NCBI GenBank assembly: GCA_021777055.1
Contig: JAIQZO010000071.1
Location: forward strand, 60,802 to 124,801
Direction: 5' to 3'
From: Candidatus Anammoxibacter sp.
GTDB lineage: Bacteria; Planctomycetota; Brocadiia; Brocadiales; Anammoxibacteraceae
Length of the DNA stretch: 64,000 nucleotides
Notes under the pieces: generated by a model
Seen by the model: the letters and a program-made list of their open reading frames with translations, nothing else
Database searches by the model: none
What the model was told of the DNA's origin: nothing
In this document: piece by piece, positions 56,695-64,000 of the stretch
Position numbering within the stretch: position 1 is the stretch's first letter
Layout: every line of letters starts with the position of its first letter
Made by a program: the position numbers and the translations under genes

Positions 56695-56811
56695 TTAGAT
56701 ACCTATGCTGTAATGTTCAATTTTATGGTACGGTATAAAACAATGTGGACAAATAGGAATTTCTTCATCTTGATCTTGTCCGGTCCTAACAGAATTTTCG
56801 TTTTCGTCCAA
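56695..56811 (-). pseudogene. Truncated copy of the zinc-ribbon gene
   Basis: From TTG at 56811 the translation is LDENENSVRTGQDQDEEIP then ICPHCFIPYHKIEHYSIGI and stop. It matches the intact protein (MDENKKFLRTGKVPDEEIP, ICLHCFTPYHETEHYCKVCG) up to HY, after which the second Cys pair is lost. It is a local partial duplicate. Confidence 0.7.
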
Positions 56812-57084
56812 TCTTTTTAGCTAATATTTAAATAATCGGCCAAGTGCCGCAATTCAATTAGCGCCACATAAGTTTTAAATGCTTCGGCTGATTTTATTGT
56901 TAGGTGTAGTTTGTTTTTAGGTTCTGGAAGAGAAATGTACCAATGAAAGATCTCATAATACCTACACTACCATGAGGTACGGTTATGTGTTAATTTCAAT
57001 TCAATAAACCAATCTCTATCTTTAGACATTGAAGAGGTTTCTGACACATTATTTCTCCTAATAACAGTTGAGCTAAGCGGAACG

Positions 57085-57348
57085 CTAAAAACCATAACCG
57101 AAGTAGGGCTGCGCACCTGAAATATGTGTCTGTTTAAGCAGATTGTTAACTGTTTTATTTCCTATGGGTACAACAATGACATAAAGAACCATAATGCCAA
57201 GAGGTAAGCAACGAATAAGAACTTTCTTGGATTTACTAGAAAGATTTGGGGAATATCTGGTAATTGGACAAATAATTAAAGCGCAAAAGATAAATGTCCA
57301 ATTACCAGGTTCTTGAGAATGTAAAGTCGTAAAATGTCGGAGTTGATA
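57085..57348 (-). pseudogene. Fragment of a membrane protein
   Basis: 88 open codons between stops, without an early start codon, reading LRHFTTLHSQEPGNWTFIF, CALIICPITRYSPNL, VLIRCLPLGIMVLYVIVV and ending PYFGYGF. Two hydrophobic segments flank a basic loop. The pattern E-P-G-x-W-x-F...P-I-T-R faintly recalls ferric-reductase-like (MsrQ/YedZ) membrane domains, but I cannot confirm this. The surrounding 56.3-58.1 kb otherwise holds only eroded DNA. Confidence 0.35.
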
Positions 57349-57981
57349 CTAAACGGCTTATGACGCAACAATTGGTCAAGATACCTATTCTCAGACAACT
57401 TGACAAGATGTGACACTAATCTTTCCCATGGATTAATGATTGGAACATTTAAAGTTGTTTTTAATAACTTATGCAATAATAATAAGTTAAAGAAAAAGGC
57501 GAAAAAATCTTAAAACCAGCAAAAACCTATAATTTTCTTTCCATTTTCAGTTGTATGTGGGAAAAGAAAAAAATTTTTCTCAAATTATTGGTGGAAATTT
57601 ATAGAAAAAAAAACTACCACTCACTGCAAAAATTATGCTACAGCTATAAGTATCTTTAAAGCAAAACGTTATGCAGTGCACACCATTGCGATTGTAAATC
57701 TGCCAACATTACCTTGATTTGATACCACTTACAACCTTGTACTACAATACCTTACAATCAAAACAGCAAACTATTTTACTATGGTTGACAAGTAGCAACA
57801 ATTGTGATATATGTTTTATATTGTTAGGAATGAATTAAGTAAAATTATTAAAGATTGGGGGCACATATTCCAACCTTTCATAATTAATAGTGTATGATTG
57901 ACCATTCAATAATTTATACAGTAAGAAAATAAAATGCTGTATTCCCTTTGGTTTTGAACAAATATTGGTGGAAAATCCCAT
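57349..57981. other. Intergenic region, AT-rich, nothing recognised
   Basis: About 630 bases between the membrane-protein fragment and the sigma-54-type promoter. There are several poly-A and poly-T runs. A 66-codon minus-strand frame at 57276-57476 overlaps the better fragment at 57085-57348 and is not called. Confidence 0.4.
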
Positions 57982-57996
57982 TGGCATGAATTTTGC
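57982..57996 (+). promoter_or_regulatory. Sigma-54-type promoter
   Basis: TGGCATGAATTTTGC matches the -24/-12 consensus TGGCAC-N5-TTGC, with GG and GC exactly 12 bases apart. It lies about 175 bases upstream of the secreted protein gene at 58171 and points toward it. Sigma-54 promoters need an enhancer-binding activator; no such gene is in this window, and I did not find a clear activator palindrome upstream. Confidence 0.65.
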
Positions 57997-58170
57997 GGGT
58001 AGTTTTCATAGGAAAGATGGTCAGAACGGGGCATTCCTTATTATCTTCAAGAAAGTAAGACAAAAAGTGAAACATTAGGTATAATATCATATATGTATAT
58101 ATAGTTAAATAACAAAATATTTTGTTTAAAATCCATTTATAGTTCGGTATAGGGGGAGGGATGTATAAAA

Positions 58171-59205
58171 ATGTGCATAAATAAATCAAAAAAGATAAAA
58201 ACCAGGAAGACGGCAGATAATATATGTTTTAATATTATTGCTAATAATTACTTAAGTATAAAAACTTTTGTGCTCTTAAGTTTAGTAATTTCTATGTCTT
58301 CTATCTTTTTGCATAACGCGGTAGCTAAGTCAAAAAATGATATAGAGCCTGGAGCCAACTGGAAATATTTTAAAGGAATCAAAGATGCCCCCGAGAATTG
58401 GCAAAACATTGATTTTGACGATGCAGATTGGTTTGAAGGAGCTAGTGGTTTCGGCTACGGAAATAACCCAAAAAATGGGAAAATTAAAGAGAATAAAGAC
58501 GGTACATTTACATATATTCCTGATGAAGGATTTACAGGAACTGATACGTTTAAATATAAAGTGAAAGATAATGATGGTGCGATATCTGAGGCAAAAGTAA
58601 TAATAAATGTAGGTGGTTTAAGTACTTTTGAGATTAATTCTGAGGCAACTAGCCTTGAAGATGCGACAACTAATGATGAAGACCGAGATGACAACGATAA
58701 GTCAGATTTTAAGGGCACCTCTCATGTTTTTAAAGACGACATAGACAATATAAATAAGAGGCCAGACATAAATGATGACTTTGTGGCTGTAGATAAGAAT
58801 GCGGAGATTATGATTAACGTGGTTGAAAATGATAATGATGATGATGGCACTATTGTTCCCGAAACTGTTTTGTTGGGCAATAGTGAAGATGGGGAGCTAG
58901 ATGACATGCAGGGGCGTTTTTCAGGAATTTTAGTGCGGAAGGAGTTTATTATTAACGATCCGGAGGATATAGACGAGTTATGCTTGTCTGTTATATGTGA
59001 TGGACAATTCGTGGCTTTTATTAATGGTATTGAAGTAATCCGGTCTGAGGTTCCAGTAAATGAAACATTAAAGATTGGTGGTTTTGCACACGAAACATTT
59101 CCAGGAGTAAACGTTTTGGCGATAAAATGTTCTAACGATAATATTGACAGTAGTGATTTTTCTTTTATACCGGCTTTAGAGATTGAAGAAAAAGGGGGTA
59201 GGTAG
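58171..59205 (+). CDS. Secreted protein: jelly-roll-like domain split by a tandem-95 domain
   Basis: 344 residues with GGGGGAGGG about 10 bases before the ATG. The signal peptide is about 1-52. Residues 57-92 (WKYFKGIKDAPENWQNIDF, FEGASGFGYG) are the first strands of a galactose-binding-like module that normally continues into LRKEF...FVAYLNG. Here that continuation is displaced to about 245-344 (DDMQGRFSGILVRKEFIIN, FVAFINGIEVIRSE). Between them sit a tandem-95/Big_9 domain (DGTFTYIPDEGFTGTDTFK, about 108-150) and an Asp-rich stretch (DDNDKSD, NDNDDDG). Five bases separate it from the phosphatase gene, so the two are cotranscribed. Confidence 0.8.
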   Translation: MCINKSKKIKTRKTADNICFNIIANNYLSIKTFVLLSLVISMSSIFLHNAVAKSKNDIEPGANWKYFKGIKDAPENWQNIDFDDADWFEGASGFGYGNNPKNGKIKENKDGTFTYIPDEGFTGTDTFKYKVKDNDGAISEAKVIINVGGLSTFEINSEATSLEDATTNDEDRDDNDKSDFKGTSHVFKDDIDNINKRPDINDDFVAVDKNAEIMINVVENDNDDDGTIVPETVLLGNSEDGELDDMQGRFSGILVRKEFIINDPEDIDELCLSVICDGQFVAFINGIEVIRSEVPVNETLKIGGFAHETFPGVNVLAIKCSNDNIDSSDFSFIPALEIEEKGGR

Positions 59206-59210
59206 TAGTT

Positions 59211-62200
59211 ATGGAAATGAAAAATGTTTTCAAATGGATTGTGAAATACAATAAAAAGTCAGAAAAGAAAGTTTTTGGCCTAAAATTATATGCTTTTGTA
59301 CTTTGTTCTTTTTTAGTTTTCGCTTCAGATACAGATTACGTTAAAGCACAAACTCCCGTAGCAAAAAATATTATATTGATGATTGCCGATGGATGGGGCG
59401 CTAAACAGATTGAAGCAACGAATGATTATACAAATTCATCGCCGACATATCAGACAAGTAGTAGTTACAAAAAGTTTTGGATGTCAACTTATCCTGTTGG
59501 TGGTAGTTATAACTCGTTTCAGGCTTGGTCTAATTTTAATTATCCAACACAGGCATTTACAGATAGTGCGGCTGCAGCATCTGCATTATATTCAGGTACT
59601 AAAACAGACATTGGGAATATTTCCGTATCAACAGGGGATGCCAACCGGTTATTTGCAATAGGAGAAAAAGCTAAACAATTAGGAAAGGCAGTAGGCGCAG
59701 TAAGTACTGTTGCTGTTTCACATGCAACACCAGGTGCCTGGACATCACATAATGATGTGCGTTCAAATGGCTATGCTATTGCGGACGAAGCGTTTTTCGG
59801 AGATCCCAATACAACGGGTTCGGCATCAGCTCCATTATATGGCGGTGGCCATGGATCAACATTTCCTATCGCAGACGTTGTAATTGGGTCAAGCGGATCA
59901 GCATATATTAACAATGCAATTTTCAATAAACTTAAAAATGAGAGTGGCCAGCCAGGGAAACATGTCTTTGTAGAACGTAAAACAGGTGTGGATGGTGGTA
60001 CAGCACTATTAAATGAGGCCAATAAATCAACTACAAAAAAATTAGCAGGACTTTTTGGTGGTCATATTTTCCACTTGGCAGATGGTTCAAATTTTAACAG
60101 TGACAGACCAACCCTTTCTGATAGTGCAATTGCAGCACTAACTGTGCTTAATCGAGATCCTTCAGGTTTTGTGCTAATGGTGGAAGGTGGCGCTGTGGAT
60201 TGGGGAGGGCATGCAAATAATATGGATCAGGTGGTGGGCGAAATGAAAGATTTTAACGCTGCGGTCCAGGCTGTAATTAATTGGATTAATAATACTAGTG
60301 GTATAAATTGGAGTAATACCTTACTTATTGTTACCGGTGATCATGAATGTGGTTTTCTTACTCCTGATACCGGTGTATTTCCAGACTTACCTCTTGGTAC
60401 TGTAAACGATACAACAATAGGGATTGAAAAGGTATATTCTGGTAGTGGAGGGCGAAGGGCAAGCTGGAATGATGCTGATAATGATAGCGTTATAGATGCC
60501 GGTGAAACTGTATATTGGGCGTGGAATACAGGTAATCACTCAAATAGCCTTATACCTCTTTATACAAGAGGTTCAGGTTCAAACCTTTTTTTTAACTACG
60601 ATGTAAATACTGATCAGAAGCGAGGAAAATATATTGACAACACTAATGTTTTTGATGTAATGAATAGTGTTTTAGTCAATCAGGCCCCTAACGGGACAAT
60701 AACCAGTCCCGGTGGAAATCAAGTAATAAATGTAGGCCAATCAATAAATTTCACAGGAACAGGAAGTGATCCTGACAATAATACGCCATTAACCTATTTG
60801 TGGAATTTTGGATCAGGGTCGGGCATAGGGAATTCGACGTCTAAGAATGCAGGATCAAAAACGTTTAATAGTGCTGGTGTTTTTACAGTAACGTATACGG
60901 TGAAAGATAGTTTAGGACTTGCAGACCCCACACCTGATACTGTCCAGATTACGGTGCAGGCCGTTGCAAATCAGGCCCCTAACGGGACAATAACCAGTCC
61001 GGGGGGAAATCAGGTAATAAATGTAGGTCAATCAATAAATTTTACAGGTACAGGAAGTGATCCTGACGGTGATACTCCATTAACCTATTTGTGGAATTTT
61101 GGATCAGGGTCAGGAATTGGGAATTCAACGTCTAAGAATGCTGGATCAAAAACGTTTAATTCTGCTGGCGTTTTTACTGTAACGTATACGGTTAAAGATA
61201 GTAAAGGACTTGCAGACCCCACACCTGATACTGTCCAGATTACGGTGATGCCACCTGGTAATCTACCACCTAACGGGACAATAACCAGTCCGGGGGGAAA
61301 TCAAGTAATAAATGTAGGTCAATCAATAAATTTTACAGGAAGCGGGAGTGATCCCGACGGTGATACGCCATTAACATATTTGTGGAATTTTGGGTCAGGC
61401 TCGGGCATTGGGAATTCTACGTCTAAGAATGCCGGATCAAAAACGTTTAATTCTGCTGGCGTTTTTACTGTAACGTATACAGTTAAAGATAGTAAAGGGC
61501 TTGCAGACCCCACACCTGATACTGTTCAGGTAACAGTTAACTCGGGAGGCGGAGGAGCACAATTTTTTGATGATTTTAGCAGTAATACAATAGCAGACTA
61601 TTCACCAGTTGATGTATCATGGGCGAATAGAGGTCCGGGATCGTTTATTTATGATGCCGCTGGTCAAAGTGCGAAAGTAGTTTCGGAAGATAATGTTGGC
61701 ATTTTGTTTTCCCATAGCCTGCCAGTACTTGATACAGGATCTTTCAGTATAGATTTTCTACCAACTACAAAATTTCCTTTGGGAGGTTGGATTGAGATAC
61801 GTCTAATAGAAGATGCAAATAACTATTATGAGCTGTCAAATTCAGATGGTTATGGGCCGTTTCAGATGAAGAAGATAGTTGGTGGTGTTGAAGTGGAAAA
61901 TGTACCTTTTACAAATGGGTTTGTACAAAATACAAATTATGCTATTTTAATTGCTTTTAGCCCAAACCTTACAACTGTAAATGCCTTTGGTAATGTACTT
62001 ACGTTGAATACTGACAATAGCAATATTTCAGTTAATAAATTTGAGGTTGTGACAAAGCAGCAATCTGCTTGTTTCGATAACATACTTCTAAATTCAACAG
62101 CACCGGTACTAAATATATCAGAACCAGATGGCGTAGGCGATACAATAACTGTAGGTGATGTATATAATATCACTTATGATCTAAGTGATACGAATGATGT

Positions 62201-62975
62201 CGTAACGGCGGCATTCGCTTATGATACAAACAATACAGGATTAGATGGAACGTTCATAAGCGGAGCATGTGCAACTGCCATAGAAGGAACAGGAGTTACT
62301 TGTTCGTGGGATACAACAGGAATAACCCCTGGGACGTATTATGTATATGGAATAACGAATGATGGATCAAATCCTCAAGTAAGTGCCTATTCATCTGGAG
62401 TGATTACAATTAATGCAGGAGGAGGAGGAGTACAGTTTTCAGATGATTTTAGTACTAATACGATAGGAGACTATTCAGCAGTTGATGTATCATGGGGTAA
62501 TGCCGGTCCCGCACTGTTTGTTTATGATGCGGCGGGTCAAAGAGCAAAAGTAGAGTCTGAAGATAATGCTGGAGTTCTGTTTTCCCATAGTTTACCAGTA
62601 CTTGATACAGGATCTTTCAGTATAGATTTTCTACCAACTACGAAATTTCCTTTTGGAGGTTGGATTGAGATACGTCTAATAGAAAATGCAAATAACTATT
62701 ATGAGCTGTCAAATTCAGATGGTTATGGGCCGTTTCAGATGAAGAAGATAGTAGGTGGTGTTGAAGTAGAAAATGTACCTTTTACAAATGGGTTTATACA
62801 AAACACTAATTATACCATAAAAATTGATTTTAGCCCGGGTCTTACAACTGTAACCGCCTTTGGCAATGTACTTATTTTGGATACTGATAATAGCAATATT
62901 TCAGTTGATAAATTTGAGATTGTGACAAAGCAGCAGGATGCATCTTACGATAATATTGTGTACCAAAGTAACTAA
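59211..62975 (+). CDS. Multidomain secreted alkaline phosphatase
   Basis: 1,254 residues. An extended signal peptide ends near 46 (VKAQ). The phosphatase domain is about 47-485: NIILMIADGWG (metal Asp), TDSAAAASAL with nucleophile Ser119, VAVSHATPGAW, LMVEGGAVDWGGHANN, VTGDHECGF and GNHSNSLIP (metal His). Three nearly identical 97-residue PKD domains follow (about 493-783). Two similar 180-residue beta-sandwich domains close the protein (FDDFSSNTIADYS, FSDDFSTNTIGDYS), with an Ig-like domain between them. It hydrolyses phosphomonoesters outside the cell; the C-terminal modules probably bind a surface or polymer. A conserved Arg was not located. Confidence 0.93.
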   Translation: MEMKNVFKWIVKYNKKSEKKVFGLKLYAFVLCSFLVFASDTDYVKAQTPVAKNIILMIADGWGAKQIEATNDYTNSSPTYQTSSSYKKFWMSTYPVGGSYNSFQAWSNFNYPTQAFTDSAAAASALYSGTKTDIGNISVSTGDANRLFAIGEKAKQLGKAVGAVSTVAVSHATPGAWTSHNDVRSNGYAIADEAFFGDPNTTGSASAPLYGGGHGSTFPIADVVIGSSGSAYINNAIFNKLKNESGQPGKHVFVERKTGVDGGTALLNEANKSTTKKLAGLFGGHIFHLADGSNFNSDRPTLSDSAIAALTVLNRDPSGFVLMVEGGAVDWGGHANNMDQVVGEMKDFNAAVQAVINWINNTSGINWSNTLLIVTGDHECGFLTPDTGVFPDLPLGTVNDTTIGIEKVYSGSGGRRASWNDADNDSVIDAGETVYWAWNTGNHSNSLIPLYTRGSGSNLFFNYDVNTDQKRGKYIDNTNVFDVMNSVLVNQAPNGTITSPGGNQVINVGQSINFTGTGSDPDNNTPLTYLWNFGSGSGIGNSTSKNAGSKTFNSAGVFTVTYTVKDSLGLADPTPDTVQITVQAVANQAPNGTITSPGGNQVINVGQSINFTGTGSDPDGDTPLTYLWNFGSGSGIGNSTSKNAGSKTFNSAGVFTVTYTVKDSKGLADPTPDTVQITVMPPGNLPPNGTITSPGGNQVINVGQSINFTGSGSDPDGDTPLTYLWNFGSGSGIGNSTSKNAGSKTFNSAGVFTVTYTVKDSKGLADPTPDTVQVTVNSGGGGAQFFDDFSSNTIADYSPVDVSWANRGPGSFIYDAAGQSAKVVSEDNVGILFSHSLPVLDTGSFSIDFLPTTKFPLGGWIEIRLIEDANNYYELSNSDGYGPFQMKKIVGGVEVENVPFTNGFVQNTNYAILIAFSPNLTTVNAFGNVLTLNTDNSNISVNKFEVVTKQQSACFDNILLNSTAPVLNISEPDGVGDTITVGDVYNITYDLSDTNDVVTAAFAYDTNNTGLDGTFISGACATAIEGTGVTCSWDTTGITPGTYYVYGITNDGSNPQVSAYSSGVITINAGGGGVQFSDDFSTNTIGDYSAVDVSWGNAGPALFVYDAAGQRAKVESEDNAGVLFSHSLPVLDTGSFSIDFLPTTKFPFGGWIEIRLIENANNYYELSNSDGYGPFQMKKIVGGVEVENVPFTNGFIQNTNYTIKIDFSPGLTTVTAFGNVLILDTDNSNISVDKFEIVTKQQDASYDNIVYQSN
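60687..61559 (+). repeat. Three 291-bp tandem repeats encoding PKD domains
   Basis: Copies start at 60687, 60978 and 61269, an exact 291-base (97-codon) period, beginning CCTAACGGGACAATAACCAG. They differ at few positions, mostly synonymous, so the amplification is recent or gene conversion keeps them alike. Confidence 0.9.
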
Positions 62976-62990
62976 ACTTGAGAAATAAAT

Positions 62991-63027
62991 GATGGTGACC
63001 ATTGGTATGTTGCCAATGATCACCGTC
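62991..63027. terminator. Stem-loop after the phosphatase gene
   Basis: GATGGTGACCATTGG (62991-63005) pairs with CCAATGATCACCGTC (63013-63027), 15 bp with two G-T-type mismatches and a 7-base loop, just after the stop at 62975. There is no strong T-run, so termination is likely but not certain. Confidence 0.55.
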
Positions 63028-63106
63028 TATGTTGTGATAACTATCTATACAAGTATTAACCTTTAACCTGACAATTAAAGAGTGGTGTTTTCTAAAACAT
63101 AAAGTA

Positions 63107-63610
63107 TTATACGGCAATTAGAAACATTAGGTAGAGTAGAGAGCTGACGTAGTGGTGAACATCTAGTAGCCATATTTCCAGCTTCCCCTTTGCAGTATGG
63201 TCGAGAACTGGCACATCACCGTGAAAGGCCGTTTCTAATTCCCGCCTCGTCAAACGCAGCAATGCGGATTTCCCGCACTGCGCTTTCTCTGTTAACTTCA
63301 TCTGTAAATTTATTGTACCTAGTAAGCCAATTGAAGGTTTATCTTTATCCGGTAATCTTTCATCAAAATCAGGAAGACTGTTTTTACAATCTGATCGTAA
63401 TAGAGAATAATAGAGAGTTATAGCATACGAAGCTTGCTTTTGTTGATCAGTCGATTGACATTTTTTCTGTAATTTTTTAATAAATGAGGAAAGACTCTCA
63501 TCTTTTGATTCAAGGTGATTATATTTTTTGCAAAAGTCAAAGTAATACCTGAGCCATTTTTTAAAATTATTATGCTCACTTTTAGGGATATTTCTATTAC
63601 CAGGAATCAA
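63107..63610 (-). pseudogene. Truncated tyrosine recombinase/integrase (N-terminal domain)
   Basis: 167 codons from a TTG at 63610 without a ribosome binding site. Residues 9-75 (KSEHNNFKKWLRYYFDFCKK, STDQQKQASYAITLYYSLL) match the core-binding (SAM-like) N-terminal domain of integron/phage-type tyrosine recombinases. The catalytic domain with the R-H-R-Y residues is absent; after about residue 110 the sequence becomes unrelated and ends at 63107. It is a remnant of a mobile element or integron-type integrase that lost its 3' two-thirds. Confidence 0.65.
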
Positions 63611-63718
63611 ATTAAATTTCGTCTATATTTCCTGTGGAATTTGTAACATATCAAAACCTGTTGCTGAAAATGAGCAAAAATGTAAAAGTACAGTTTCTTG
63701 AAATCATATCAAATGACG

Positions 63719-63778
63719 TGATATCAGGAAGCTGCTCTTTCTTGATATCATTCCATGCAACATGATATCAAGAAAGAG
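63719..63778. repeat. TGATATCA-containing inverted repeat
   Basis: A perfect 16-bp inverted repeat, CTCTTTCTTGATATCA (63735-63750) and its complement (63763-63778), around 12 bases. The self-complementary octamer TGATATCA occurs three times (63719, 63743, 63763) and a variant CATATCA lies near 63704. It is upstream of the recombinase fragment and could be an operator, recombination site or mobile-element end. Confidence 0.7.
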
Positions 63779-63834
63779 GATGCTTGTTTTAATAAAAAAG
63801 GTCAAGAGATTATTTTAATTGATAAGGCATTTTC

Positions 63835-63861
63835 GGAGTTTACCACAAATTGGTAAACTCC
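63835..63861. repeat. Perfect 11-bp inverted repeat
   Basis: GGAGTTTACCA (63835-63845) and TGGTAAACTCC (63851-63861) with a 5-base loop. No T-run follows on either strand. It lies in the gene-free end of the window (63611-64000), close to the larger inverted repeat. Confidence 0.6.
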
Positions 63862-64000
63862 TTGTTGAACGAAACCGCTGCGCGGTAGTTTTCTGCATCT
63901 ACGACCCCACCAAAAGACCTTTACCAATCGAATAATACCCCTAAAAAAGCTGGACAAACTCTTACCTATAAACTATCTTTCCTTTAGTTTAATTTTATAT

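Noticed and set aside
57276..57476. 66-codon minus-strand frame starting MHKLLKTTLNV
   Set aside because: It overlaps a more convincing coding fragment in another frame and has no recognisable motif; not enough to call a gene.
60687..61559. CRISPR-like regular repeats
   Set aside because: The 291-bp period is in frame and encodes PKD domains; there are no short repeats with unique spacers anywhere in the window.

Overview
The window is AT-rich DNA from an uncultured-looking Gram-negative bacterium. The evidence for an outer membrane and export is a TonB-dependent receptor, many signal peptides, very large secreted modular proteins with Pro/Thr-rich linkers, YD-repeat proteins and an RND exporter relic. 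The mix of VCBS/FG-GAP, LamG, PKD and tandem-95 domains, hybrid histidine kinases, a sigma-54-like promoter and long intergenic stretches full of gene fragments suggests Planctomycetota (an anammox-type lineage is my best guess) or another large-genome environmental phylum. No rRNA, tRNA or other taxonomic marker is present, so this is inference.

Layout. 1-2.8 kb: the start of a secreted protein gene, a ferritin-like protein and a FAD/NAD(P) oxidoreductase, with a shared bidirectional terminator. 3.1-8.5 kb: a minus-strand sensory module of TonB-dependent receptor, YfiR-like periplasmic protein and membrane hybrid kinase. 9.1-11.9 kb: a secreted VCBS/FG-GAP protein. 13.2-17.1 kb: a translationally coupled signalling operon (small HDOD-associated protein, HDOD protein, soluble hybrid kinase) whose last gene, a stand-alone HPt phosphotransfer protein, is broken by an in-frame stop and a frameshift.

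17.9-38.4 kb: about 20 kb of minus-strand genes forming the most unusual locus here. It runs from a PqqD-like protein and an HprK-related kinase through a GT4, six tandem GT2 glycosyltransferases, two divergent HD-like paralogues, an SDR, a radical SAM protein, a sulfotransferase, an FkbM methyltransferase, a Gfo/Idh oxidoreductase, an SMP-30-like protein, an ABC exporter and a nucleotidyltransferase to an alcohol dehydrogenase. PqqD, HprK-like kinase, NTP-transferase, sulfotransferase and ABC exporter are partners known from tailored RiPP (paeninodin-type lasso peptide) clusters, but here they sit with a polysaccharide-type glycosyltransferase array and without a recognisable cyclase, protease or separate precursor. 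The PqqD protein itself ends in a tail carrying an F-x-x-P-x-L motif like a RiPP leader.

39.5-46.2 kb: a 2,009-residue secreted YD/RHS-type protein with a degenerate RHS core and an unidentified C-terminal tip, preceded by a small secreted one-YD-repeat protein. 47-49 kb: an RND exporter relic and a small membrane protein. 49.4-54 kb: a pectate-lyase-like protein with three LamG modules, the last separated by a one-base frameshift. 54.3-57.5 kb: a guanine deaminase with a signal-like N-terminus and a zinc-ribbon/small-membrane-protein pair surrounded by decayed copies. 58-63 kb: a plus-strand pair behind a sigma-54-type promoter: a secreted protein whose jelly-roll-like domain is interrupted by a tandem-95 domain, and a multidomain alkaline phosphatase. 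63.1-64 kb: a tyrosine-recombinase N-terminal fragment and strong inverted repeats.

Gene decay is a theme: at least eight broken genes or fragments lie in the intergenic regions.
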